Of a stretch of 64,000 nt of DNA, positions 48,773-59,450 are shown in pieces. The stretch is from Aphidius gifuensis. Lineage: Eukaryota; Arthropoda; Insecta; Hymenoptera; Braconidae. Under the pieces are notes generated by a model. The model saw only the letters and a program-made list of their open reading frames with translations, was not told where the DNA came from and made no database searches. The stretch covers positions 26,656,555 through 26,720,554 of the forward strand of contig NC_057789.1 in the NCBI RefSeq assembly GCF_014905175.1, written 5' to 3'. The position numbers and the translations under genes are program-made. The first letter of the stretch is position 1, and each line of letters starts with the position of its first letter.

Positions 48773-50370
48773 AGGGAAAAAAAGGCTGATCATTATTGCC
48801 TCACTATTTAAAAGCCTCCAAGTTTAAAAATTAATTTGTAGCATCCAGCTATTTTGTTTTTACTATTTAAACATTTTAATATTTTTCAAAACATTACTCA
48901 CTTAGATTCAAGCATCGGTATAATTTTAAAATTTAACGCGCGCTTTAAATTCGCGAAAGAGAAAGTAAAAAAAAAAAAACCTACTTCACAAGTATGATAG
49001 TTAAAATATATTCAATCCATATACGTATACTATTTAACATTAAAAATAAGATAATTCTAGTTTAAAAGCAACTCTAAATTTCCAGTTAACTACAGAAAAA
49101 AAAATAAAATAAATACTTTGACCTTTCACGAGCAATGATAAATTAACAATTTACTTTTTTTCATGACTGAACAATTGTGTTGTCCCTTGAAAAAAAATTT
49201 TATTTCCTGATATTTTTTTCTGTTGCAACTGGTACAACAGAATGCTCGTCTCGTTGAACAGAATTGGTACGATAAGTTTACAAATAAGGTAACCATGTAC
49301 TTGGTGTTTTACAAAAGGCAATACAACTCGTTTACTCGGTTGACTTGTCCCATTATTAAATCCAATACGATGTAACGATCTATGGACAATTGTCCTTTGC
49401 CAATTTTTTTACTCCATGGGAATTCATGAGAGCAATACCATATCAAGATGTATTTATTTATCAATCTTGTTTTATACTTATACGGAATAAATACATAACA
49501 ATAACAAAAAAAAATATATAAAATAATTATCAAAGGGTAAAAAGACATTAACAATAAAACAGTTTTATTTTTTTTCATGAAAAAATTAATATATCATTAT
49601 TCATTAGAAATATAAATTTTATTAAATAGATAATTTGCTTAATATTCGTTTTTTTTTTTAATTTAAAAATAAAAATAATTAATATTATTTATAATCATTT
49701 GTAAATATTTTTTTTATCCACGTCGTTAATTTGAAACAATAATAATATTTTTTTAAGTATATTTAATAATTGTTTATTTTTATTGATAAAAAAAGAAGCC
49801 CTAGGACAATAATTAACAACAGTCAATTTAAAAAATGCATGGCATATTTTTAATTTGACACAAACAACACAAACGATCATGAGCCGATTGATCGTGAGTC
49901 CAATTTAATTAATTTTCATATTATTTATCATTTTTAGCAACAATTAATTTGTTATTAATTTTTTCAATTACTAAATATTTATTATTTTCAAATTATTTAA
50001 TTTTCATGGGTTTTATTAAAGTACACATGGTACTTGGATGCCATTTTAGATATGACAATTAATTTTCAACAAATTTATATTTTTTTTAACAGGTAAATTA
50101 TGAAATTTAAATTCTGGACTATTAATTTATTTTTTAATAAAAAAATGAAAGAATATTTATGCCAAAATTAATTTAAAAATATAAAGAGACTTGATCATCC
50201 TGCTGTTTAACAAAATTAATTAAAGATTTATTTATTCTTTTTTTTTTTAAACTGTTAATTATAATAATATATATTGTAAAATATATTGCTACACGTTTTT
50301 TTTAAATAAACAAAAATTATCTAAATTTTTGTTTAACAAAAAATAAAATAAAATAAACAAATTATAATTA
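48773..50370. other. Intergenic region between Lis-1 fragment and tkv
   Basis: Mostly AT-rich and non-coding. The only coding-like spot is at 49241-49288. Confidence 0.65.
49241..49288 (+). other. Exon-like island of unknown origin
   Basis: Forty-eight bases lie between a polypyrimidine tract ending in CAACAG and a GTAACC donor, encoding NARLVEQNWYDKFTNK. Base composition is less AT-biased than the flanks. I do not recognise it. Given the neighbouring RpL34 and Lis-1 pieces it could be another gene scrap, or chance. Confidence 0.25.
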
Positions 50371-50714
50371 ACTAAATCACATTTTAAAAAAATGTTCATC
50401 ATACATTGTCACACGTAAATTTACAATTAATTATTTCATTATTTTTTTTTTTTTTTTTTACTGTTTTAAAAGCTAGATTATTATTTTTTTTTTTTTTCAT
50501 TTTTGTCCATTAAAAAACTTGAGTACTCAGTCTTTTTTCTGGCTGTTGTCTAAGCGACTCTATATACACTGGGAAAATATAAGGATAAATTATTTACAAG
50601 GGATTTGTACAGAGTTAATATTCTGCATTAAAATTAAAAACAAAAAGCGCCACTTAATTAATAAACAAAAACTATTTACAATAATAAAAAAATATTGATG
50701 AATTTGATGATTAT
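50371..50714 (-). other. tkv: tkv 3' UTR
   Basis: Downstream of the tkv stop. It shares several blocks with the 3' region of the + copy: AAATCCCTTGTAAATAA, a run containing AGACAACAGCCAGAAAAAA, TCTAGCTTTTAAAACAG, and the conserved block at 50371-50424. Confidence 0.65.
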
Positions 50715-50843
50715 TTATACAATTTTGATGACATTATCGATGTTGATTTTGGACATTGTCTTTTTAACACGTAAAGCTGTTAATCTGACTCCTGGATTAC
50801 CATGCCAGCATTCAATCATTATTTTACTCATGGCAAGTAGTAC
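50715..50843 (-). CDS. tkv: tkv exon 4 (kinase C-terminus)
   Basis: Acceptor TTTTAG. It encodes VLLAMSKIMIECWHGNPGVR and ends NVIKIV-stop. Confidence 0.94.
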   Translation of the reverse strand, partial: VLLAMSKIMIECWHGNPGVRLTALRVKKTMSKINIDNVIKIV

Positions 50844-53800
50844 CTAAAATAAACATAAATATAAACATAAATTAAATAAAAAACAAAAAACATAGGTTTT
50901 AAATATTAATTTAAGATTAAAATTTACCGAATCATTTTCCCATCTTGTTGGAATAACTGGCCTGAGTTTTTTGACACAAATAGCAAGTCTCATGTCTTCA
51001 AAATCTGGATCACTTGGTACAACGTCATGATATGGCAGTGCATAATCTTCAGCTGTTGATACTTTACCACCGGTAAGACATCTTCTACAAATTTCCCAAA
51101 GTACCAAACCAACTGAATACATATCAGCCATTTTAAATGCTTCAAATGATGATGTATTTAATGTTTCATCAAGTACTTCTGGTGCCATATAACGTCTTGT
51201 TCCAACTCTCGTATTTGGTGCAATATCAATATCACCAGATAGACTGCAAAAAAAATATTTAAATAATAATTAAAATAAATATAATAAAAAATATCTCTAT
51301 ATATTAATATATAATTAATAATTTAATTTACCTATCGTATCTAACAGCAAGACCAAAATCAGCAATAGCACATTCACCATTTCTTTTGACCAATATATTT
51401 CTACTTTTAATATCTCTGTGTGCAATTGCTTGTTTACCCTTTGTGCCAAATATTTCAGTGTGTAAATGTGCAATACCAGATGCAATTGACCAACATATTA
51501 AAAATAATGATGAATGATCAAGTACATTTATTGATAGATAATCATGTAATGAGCCATGTTCATGATAATCAGTTATCAATAACATTTGTGTCCATGATCC
51601 AGTACCTTTAATATCAGCAGCAATAAATCCCAATATATTGTCATGTCTCATAAGTACAGTTTGGTATATTTCTGTTTCTCTGAACCATGATTGTTCTTCA
51701 AGTGTAAAAAATGTTTTAACAGCAACCTTTTCACCTCTCCAATGTGCCAACCATACTTCACCATATCTACCTTTACCAACACAATCAGATATTTGCAATT
51801 GTTTTGCAATTGTACGTTGTACAAGTAATGGCAAGCCAGAACCAGATCCAGAACTTTGATCAATTAAATCTTTTAATGTATCATTTTTTGGTACAAGTGG
51901 TTGGCCACGTTGTTTGTGTAAATAATTATTATACCATTTGTATAAAAATATTAATAATAAAAGTAGTAATATTATAAATATGTATGGCAGTGCTAATAAT
52001 ACTTGTGACACATCAACAGTATCTGATGGATCTGTTATTGATGGAAATTCAGGAAATTGTATATCTTTATTACAATTGTTGGAATTAACACAACAGCTTA
52101 CATTTTTACGTGCTGATTGTATTCTGTATGCATTGCATGATAGTAAACCTTGTTCTTCAGAAAAACAACCGTATGTTGATTCAAGTGCATATTCTTTATC
52201 TTCAATATCCCAAACTTCTTCAATTGTACGAAAACAATATCCACGAGTTACACATGTACCATTTTCTCTGTCATCTGGACAAGCACCACCACTACAATAG
52301 CATGTTAATCCATCAACTGAAACATATAAATAAAATAAATTCATTAGATAAATTTGTTGACATCAATATTTTTTATTATCTTTTATTATTATTATTTTTT
52401 AATCATTAGGAAACATTCTATTTCTATTATTATTTTATTTTACGACGGGTTTTTTCCAAATAATTTTGATAAAAAGTTGTTATTGTATTCAGCCAATAAC
52501 CTAGATTTTTTTTAACGTGTGTTGTATCACCTGATGTCCAAAAATCATTTACAGATCATTGCATCTGTTTTATTTGTTAACCAAGACACAGTTATTCCCA
52601 ATCTTTTGCACTGATAAAGTCAGGATATTCAAGAGTCAAGATCATAAGACAAATAACATTTTTAAATAATTATCATATTACACAATGATAATGAACAAGT
52701 TTTTTTTACTAATTTTCTTTTGCATAAATTTACCTGATTTATTCATGGCAAGACTTATTCCGGAAAATGAAAATCGTAAGTAAGTTTTTTATTTATTTAT
52801 TTTTCTAATAAAATATTTCTAAAAAACTTTTTGTAAATTATTTTTAAGCTGCTGGAAATGATTGTCAAATAACTGATAAAACGAGTAAAACAATCAGTGT
52901 CGTCTCGTACAGTAGAGCTCCTGATAAATGTCGACTGTTCATATCAAATTCAACAGAAATCCATCATTTTAATATTGAAATTGAAATAAAAAATAATACA
53001 AATACATGTGAAACTGGAATTGAGTATATAAATTCACAAAATCCACGAATAGTTTCAATGAAAGATAAAAGATCATTAAATTGTCCATTCAAAGTTTATC
53101 TAAATGTCATGGAAAAACTGGAAAAAAAAAGAAATGTAAAATACTTTGATAGATATTGGATGATTGTTTCTTATTACTCAAATGGACATTCTTTTGATCG
53201 AGTATTTTTTATGAATAATGCAACATGGTGGAAAGACCATAATTATAATTCCGTTGAATTACGTCCATTTTTACGTACTTCAAACAAATTTTCAGAGAAC
53301 CCAGATTTATGTCGTCCTGATTACATTCAGTAAATTTAAACATGAAAAAAAAAAATCAAATAAGTCCATTATCAAAATAAATTAATAATAAAAAAATTTA
53401 AAAAATATTTTCATTCATTAATTATGTAACAATAAAATTTAAAAAATCAATTATTAAATTTAAAAATATATCTGTTATATAAATAAATAAATAAATAAGC
53501 CATAAATAAACTCGTGATATTTTTAGCATCAAAAAAAAAATAATAATTTCAATTGAGAAAATAAAAAAAATAAATATATATTTATAAAATTAAATTATAA
53601 TGATAATAATCTTGTATTACAGTGTTAATGTAATTTGAAAATATATATTTTAAAAAAAATATAAAATGTTTGGTATAATAATTATAGGCTGTGTGATTGT
53701 CGTTGAAGAATGACGAATTTATCATAAATATCAAGAGTAGGCGGACGAGGATTTCGACCCACTGAAATTTTTCTTTTACTAACACCAGTCAAGTTATCTC

Positions 53801-56800
53801 TTCCAAAAGTTTCTATATTATAAATATAATAAATATAAAATAAATAAATAAATGTGGATAATTCAAAAGGTGTGCCATAAATCGAGTTCAGGAAACTCAG
53901 TTACAACTTTTTTAAAATATAATTGTGGGGGTGTTACACTTCCTGTCTGGCAAAATATTGATGATCAATGTTTGATCAATCGTACCACCAACAACAAATC
54001 TCACTAATTAATTTTAAATTATCTTGACATATCTTGGAAATTTACCAACTAAAAAAGCACAAATTTAAAAATACATCAAATAAAAAAAAAAAACAATTTC
54101 TAACTTGATTTTACGTTTTTTAAATAATCAGGAAAACTTATCATTTGAAATAATAAAATTAAAAATATTAGTTTGAATGAATAAATATACTTGATGATAA
54201 AAAAAAAAATATTTTTGCTGCATTTAAAGCGAGGTTGCATATGTTTTGAGTTAGATAAGATCACAAGTCACATTCAGTGTAAAATAAATGTATTTTTTAT
54301 TTATAAATAAATAAAATAAATACCAACTGAGTTATATATATGAAATTTTATGTAAAATTTCTTGTGAAGTTGCCGCATATATATATGAAATAAAAATAAA
54401 AAATTGTAATGTATATGAGATGGTAAAAATGAGAAAGGGTCCAAATGAAAATTAGCATGGCGCTTACATGAATTTCCTCTTATTTCACGTTGTAATTTTA
54501 ATATATAATGTCTACAAAAGTCTGAGAATTAAATTATGAAGAAGATACATTGCAACTGAGGCGCCAAACAAGATTATGATAAATAAAAATATATTTTAAA
54601 ATACACTAAAATGTGGAGGGTATATTATTAATGTTACCCTTTTATCTACTTTTAACAAAAAAATAATTTAAAAAACAACATTAAACTTAATAAAATAGCT
54701 AGAACTATTTAACTATTTTTATTTTTACAAGTTTTTTGTAAAAATAAATAAAATTAAGTTAATAATATTATTCATCTTTTTGATTTATTTGTAAATTGTT
54801 TATTTATTTATTTTTTTTGTAATTTTATCTTGTCATGTTAATGGCTGACAGTTTTGAAACAATTTTATATGCGTTCCGCGTCCGTTACACAGAATTTTCT
54901 AACAATACTTGCTAAAAGTATAATCGTTTTATATTTATAAATAAATTGTACACGAGTTGGTGTATTCTTGGAAATTGTTATATCGTATTTTCAACGTGGG
55001 ATTATTGCACTTTTTTAAATTTTTTATTTCATGTATATTTATAGATAATTAATTAGATTTAAATTAATTACTGTTGATTATCTTCAATATTTAAATTACA
55101 ACAAGATAATTATAGCAAAAAAGTTTTAATAATTTTCTAATGAATCTAATTATTTTTTAAAATTAATTTGTGATATTTTTTCAAAATTAAATATATTTTT
55201 TTAAATAAACCTTTGATTTTTTAAAATGAACCTATGATTTTTTTATTTTTTCAGCATTATTATAAAATAAAAATTTACATTTAGTTTCAATATATTGATT
55301 GCAATTCGCAATGTTATAATAAAGCCAATGTAAAATGTTTTTTTTTTCTTTTTACACGTGGTACGTGTTTGTGAATGCATTGAGGTCTGTTTGGCAAATC
55401 GATGGAATACACTGAATATAACTTGGTGTGTTGAAGCCATAGTAATTTCTAGCAAACTAAGGGTCATGTGTATAACATAAGGGTCTTTTCACAATAAAAA
55501 AATTCATTTCATGTTACAGTGATATCCTGCAGCTATCTTTCAACCCCCTGGTAAGTTCTTCATTTTCGTGGAATTACAAATGTTTGTAAAAATAAAATAA
55601 AATAATATATAGATACCTGACACATGATCCAGAGACATGTTTTTTTTTTCAAAAAAACATCTGTTTAGTGTCATCAGTAAATTTCTAAATCAATTGAAAA
55701 TTGAAAATTTTTGTTTAGACATTATTCAAAGCATTCTAAATTATTTAGATAATTATGATTTTTATTTTTTTTTATTTAAATGCTTATTAACTGTTAATAA
55801 ATTAAAAAATTATTCAATTAAAATAATTGTAAAATTAATTTTCTAATTAATCAATTAAAATACAAAAAACAAATTAAAATTTATACGAATTTTAATTCTA
55901 GTTAATTTATCCTATGCCCTAAAAATTATTAACATGATTAAAAAATTTTTTTAAACTAACCAGAATAATGTTAATCAAATAATTAAAAATACCATCGAAT
56001 AATATTATTTTTATAAATTAATTTAATAAATAATCAAGTGTTTAAAAAAGTGAAAAGATTTATTTTCTTTTTGTAAATTTATTAAATTTTATTTTGATGA
56101 ATATTGATAAAAATTAAAAAATAAATTTGGCTTTTTCATGATCAGATTAAAATCCAGTATTAAACTTGAGTTGAGAAATGAGAAAAAAAAAAAATGTATT
56201 TTTAAAAATACCTAAAAGGCAGAATTTGTTTGATGGTAAAAAGAGTAAAGAAATAAAAAAGGGAAGAAAAAAAAAAAAATTGGATGAATGCATTCCTCTA
56301 TATCTTGGATCTTTTTCGAATGTAGAGGCTATTATAACAAACAAACTGGTATCTTTGTCTGCCTATATTCTACAAATAAAACTTACATACTTGCTATATA
56401 TATATATTGTTAATACAGTAACTCAACAAAACAACAAACTTGAAAAAAAATTTTACTGTTTAAAATACAGTCACGTACTTTACCGTGCGACCAATACTCT
56501 AAACTTTTTACTTTTATTTCTATTAATTTATTATTTTTTTCGATCATCTTCCTTGTGTATATTTTCTTCATGTTGTTGTTTATTATTTTTATTATTTTTA
56601 CATGATTTTTTATATACTTGTCAGTCAGATGAGAAGAATTATTTTACAGTGGCGCCATTCAATCGCGTGTCTTACATTTCCCATAATAAAATAAATCATT
56701 TTTTTTTTTTTTTCTAAATATTTAGCAACGTGGGAAGATTATAAATATATTGCTTGTTTTATCATCATCCTAATTTGTAATTTGTGTTTATAAATATTAC

Positions 56801-59031
56801 AAGTGAAATATATTTAAAAAGTAAACAGCTAATATTAACTCTTGATGAAATAATTACATGTGTTTGTTTTAGTTTTAAAAAAGAAAAATTATCATTATTA
56901 TTTTATGTAGATTTAACAATTATTGACAAATGAAAATTAAATATATTTATTCAAGTGCCACGCCTATTATTATTGAATACTTCCTACAAATAGTTTGTCT
57001 TTTTTCTTTTTTTCAATGTAATATTTAAGAGGATATATCGTCTTTCTTTTGCCTTACTCCGAAAACATATTGAAAGACTCAAATAACCATATGATATAGT
57101 AACAAAAACCCTACGAATAACTAGAAAAATAAAAAGAATAAAATAAAAAAGAAACTTCTCGATAAAAACGAGACAAGAAATGACCCAGAAAATTTTTGAA
57201 AATAATTCCAAGGGATGATGGGGGTGTGTGTTAAATAAATCTGACATTTTTTTTTTGTCCTTTTTTTAGCTTGGAATTTTCATTTGAAGGACATATATGA
57301 CTGAGTAAACGGTGAATTCAATTTTGGAGCTGAGAAAAGAATTTATAGTATAAAAAAAAAAAAGCGGAAATAATTGTGCACCCTGAGGTAAATATTGAAG
57401 AAAAGAATTTACAATTTATTTATTTTTTTTTCGTTCTTTTTTGCAACAGAAAAAAAAAGAAAATTTATTTAATCTTTTCACGTTTAGTGAGGTCACGTAA
57501 GGGGATAAAAGATAGAGCATATGTATTTTTTTTTTTTGGGTTTGGAAAAATAAAAAAAATAGAAAATAAAATTGCGGCTTTTGTTGAACTTTGCAGGTGG
57601 GACTTGTGATCCATTCAATGAACAAACAAAAGATCATTCTTTGGTTGTATAAAAAAAAATTTTTTTCTTCGTTTTTTTTTTTAGTATATATAATAAAAAA
57701 TTACTTGCTTGGTTGTTTAATATTTTGAAGGGAAAAAATAGAATGTTTTTTTTTTTTTTTTGAGGCAAGATGTTCGATTTGGATTTGATACTTTACAAAA
57801 TTAAAATGGATTTGTTGGAAGTACGGCCGGTTATTATGGTCAACAGGTTTGCAATTTCTTTGATATTTTTTTTGGGCTGTAAATTTAAAAAATAATATTT
57901 TTACTTAGTTTTTTACTTGTTATTTCAAGTGTTTAAATTTATTTTAGAATTTTTGGTATTTTTTTAGGATTGGATATTAATATCAGGTGAATAAATAAGT
58001 TAAATCTAATATAGTTCTTTTTTTTTTCAAAGAAAAAACGGAGTAAATTAAATAAAAAACGGAGTAAATTAGATAAATTAATTTCTTCAGTTAAATAAAA
58101 AAAAGGGACATATTGTTATATTGATACACACAAAAACCTAGGGTTAAATGGTAATACCGGAAATGCAGATTTATAAAATACAAAAAATATAAAAAAAAAA
58201 AACAAAATTTGATGTGCCCATCAAAAGCTATTGTTATTCTTCAAATAGAATTATTTTTTTTTCGGTGAAATTTAAAATTCTCAAGATATTATTAATACCC
58301 AAGGAATTTTTGTAATGCAATAAACTAATAATATCTTTTGTGATGTCACTGGGGCAATTACATCTTGCAATTAAAGTGCAAATAACAAGATAAATTAAAA
58401 ATACTTTTTAAATAAAAAAAAGTTAAAGAAATTAACAAGTGTTCATGTGTTGCACTTGTAATAATTCAACAACAAATTTTTAATGTTAAAAAATATTGTA
58501 AAAAAAAAAAATGACATCATCTACGATATAATTTGAATAATAAAATAAATAAACTAATAAATTTTATGAATGAACAATTGATTGATAAAAAACAAATACT
58601 CCAAAATATGAAAATAAATTTAAAAAATATAAAACAGTTCTAAGAATAAAAAAAAATAATTTTCTCTCGTGGCATTTACATCCGTCAATACACCATATCA
58701 ATTAATAACATAATCACCGACAAAAAAAATAAATAAAAATTTTGTTCTTATTTCAATAAAAAAAAAATAAAGATAAATAAATATATATCCCATTCAACTG
58801 CACACAAATACACATTAAAAAAATTACTATGTATACACATACACGTGACCTTCATGTAAACGCATTGAAAACACACAAATATAAATTTTAGTAAAATTAT
58901 TAATTAAAAATAAAGTGTCAATGTAAAAAAAAAAAAAATAAAAACAACTTACCACAAGTATACAGTCCAAGTAGAAATGCGATAAGATACATGTATTTAC
59001 ATTTTGTTGTAAATGTGAACATAGAAGCCAT
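50715..59031 (-). CDS. tkv: Thickveins, type I BMP receptor serine/threonine kinase (4 coding exons)
   Basis: Coding exons in transcription order are 59031-58953, 52316-51332, 51243-50928 and 50843-50715, giving 502 residues. Residues 1-26 form a signal peptide (YMYLIAFLLGLYTC). Residues 27-131 form the ligand-binding ectodomain with the ten cysteines of type I receptors; 132-152 is the membrane helix. Next come the GS box (about 181-200, SSGSGSGLPLLVQRTIAKQ, with the FKBP12-binding LPLL) and the kinase (about 205-495). The L45 loop AADIKGTGSWTQ is the BMPR1A/B and Thickveins version, not the Saxophone or Baboon form, so the substrate should be Mad-type R-Smads. Catalytic motifs GKGRYGEV, VAVK, HRDIKSRN and DFG are intact. 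The first intron is 6.6 kb and holds a gene on the other strand. The promoter lies beyond 59031 in GC-richer DNA. I read this as the parent of the chimeric copy at 43810-45686. Confidence 0.93.
50928..51243 (-). CDS. tkv: tkv exon 3 (kinase middle)
   Basis: Acceptor TTTGCAG, donor GTAAAT. It encodes SGDIDIAPNTRVGTRRYMAP to RPVIPTRWENDS. Phase 2 in, phase 0 out. It has three residues (STA) more than the chimera in the loop after GGKV. Confidence 0.95.
51332..52316 (-). CDS. tkv: tkv exon 2 (ectodomain, TM, GS box, N-terminal kinase)
   Basis: Acceptor GTTTCAG, donor GTAAAT. The exon starts VDGLTCYCSGGACP; phase 1 in matches the G left by exon 1. An ATG 28 bases upstream, in the polypyrimidine tract, is in frame but is intronic, so it is not taken as the start. 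Confidence 0.95.
52685..52775 (+). CDS. Secreted protein exon 1
   Basis: ATG to a GTAAGT donor, 91 nt, phase 1 out. Mostly signal peptide. Confidence 0.7.
52685..53333 (+). CDS. Small secreted protein of unknown function, nested in tkv intron 1 (2 exons)
   Basis: Exon 1 (52685-52775) carries a signal peptide (MNKFFLLIFFCINLPDLFMA) and ends C/GTAAGT. Exon 2 (52849-53333) follows a TTTAAG acceptor, and the phases agree. The protein has 191 residues: about 22 of signal, then a mature chain with five cysteines and three N-glycosylation sequons (NST, NNT, NAT). It is rich in beta-strand-like stretches (HHFNIEIEIK, CPFKVYLNVM, WMIVSYYSNG). The cysteine spacing is faintly CUB-like, but I do not recognise a family. 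It runs opposite to tkv and has no other neighbour on its strand. A second ATG at 52691 is equally possible as start. Coding composition and intact splicing argue for a real gene. Immune, cuticular or venom-type secreted proteins are possible classes, but nothing in the sequence decides. Confidence 0.72.
52849..53333 (+). CDS. Secreted protein exon 2
   Basis: From TTTTTAAG to a TAA stop. It starts PAGNDCQITD and ends LCRPDYIQ-stop. The frame is open for 160 codons in DNA of about 70% A+T, which is unlikely by chance. Confidence 0.78.
53334..58952 (-). other. Remainder of tkv intron 1
   Basis: AT-rich, with no supported coding exon on either strand. It holds a 21-bp tandem duplication at 58033-58074 (AAAAAACGGAGTAAATTA plus a short tail, with one mismatch). 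ORFs near 56178-56717 and 57376-57637 are homopolymer-driven and not believed. Confidence 0.7.
58033..58074. repeat. Two tandem copies of a 21-bp unit
   Basis: The units at 58033-58053 and 58054-58074 differ at one base and contain ACGGAGTAAATTA. Confidence 0.85.
58953..59031 (-). CDS. tkv: tkv exon 1 (signal peptide)
   Basis: ATG at 59031, 26 codons, then G/GTAAGT. The peptide has a basic start (TTKCKY) and a hydrophobic core (MYLIAFLLGLYTC). Phase 1 out matches exon 2, and the join reads YTC-VDGLTCYC. An upstream ORF in another frame overlaps it and is ignored. Confidence 0.85.
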
Positions 59032-59450
59032 TTTTTAAACACTTTTAACTCGAAGAGCACATACTTCACTGTGACGTAGGTTGCGCGTTGCTGAATTGAA
59101 AAGCGCAGTCTACAACAACTCGGTTATAATCGTGTTGTACCGAGTGTATCAAGTGAAGTTAAATTTTTAGAGAGAGGGAAAACTTCGTGTATGTTCGGTT
59201 TAATAAAAATTTGTAGTGGGGATTTAGAGATACGAGTGCACGAGGTTAAGATACACACACAAGGAACCGGGGAGTAAAGGGAGAAAAAAGAGAATAGACG
59301 AGGTGGACTCGCGCGAGTTGTAGAAAAAGGCAGCAAAGCACAGCAAAGACAGACTTGTCCGTGAAAGGGGAGGGGTGTCGACTGTGGCGGGCAAAGTGAG
59401 TCGGCGCCCTACGGGCGCCACCATGCCGCGACGCTCGGGATCTCGTTTCT
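59032..59450 (-). promoter_or_regulatory. tkv: tkv 5' UTR and promoter region
   Basis: This is the most GC-balanced stretch in the right half of the window, with several CpG-rich strings (GGCGCCCTACGGGCGCC, CTCGCGCGAG). It lies directly upstream of the tkv start codon. I saw no clear TATA box at a fixed distance. The promoter role comes from position and composition. Confidence 0.5.
59403..59419. repeat. Perfect 7-bp inverted repeat
   Basis: GGCGCCC TAC GGGCGCC forms a GC-only stem with a 3-base loop in the tkv upstream region. Confidence 0.85.

Noticed and set aside
52317..52344. ATG just upstream of tkv exon 2 as an alternative start
   Set aside because: It lies in the intron's polypyrimidine tract before a good acceptor, and a proper signal-peptide exon with matching phase exists at 58953-59031.
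54430..54475. Possible U6 snRNA (contains ATTAGCATGGC)
   Set aside because: Only about 11 bases match the U6 core; the 5' stem-loop, ACAGAGA box and terminal T-run are not in place. At best a degenerate fragment, probably chance.
56178..56717. 179-codon + strand ORF
   Set aside because: Lys- and Phe-rich from A and T runs, no recognisable domain; typical of low-complexity AT-rich DNA.
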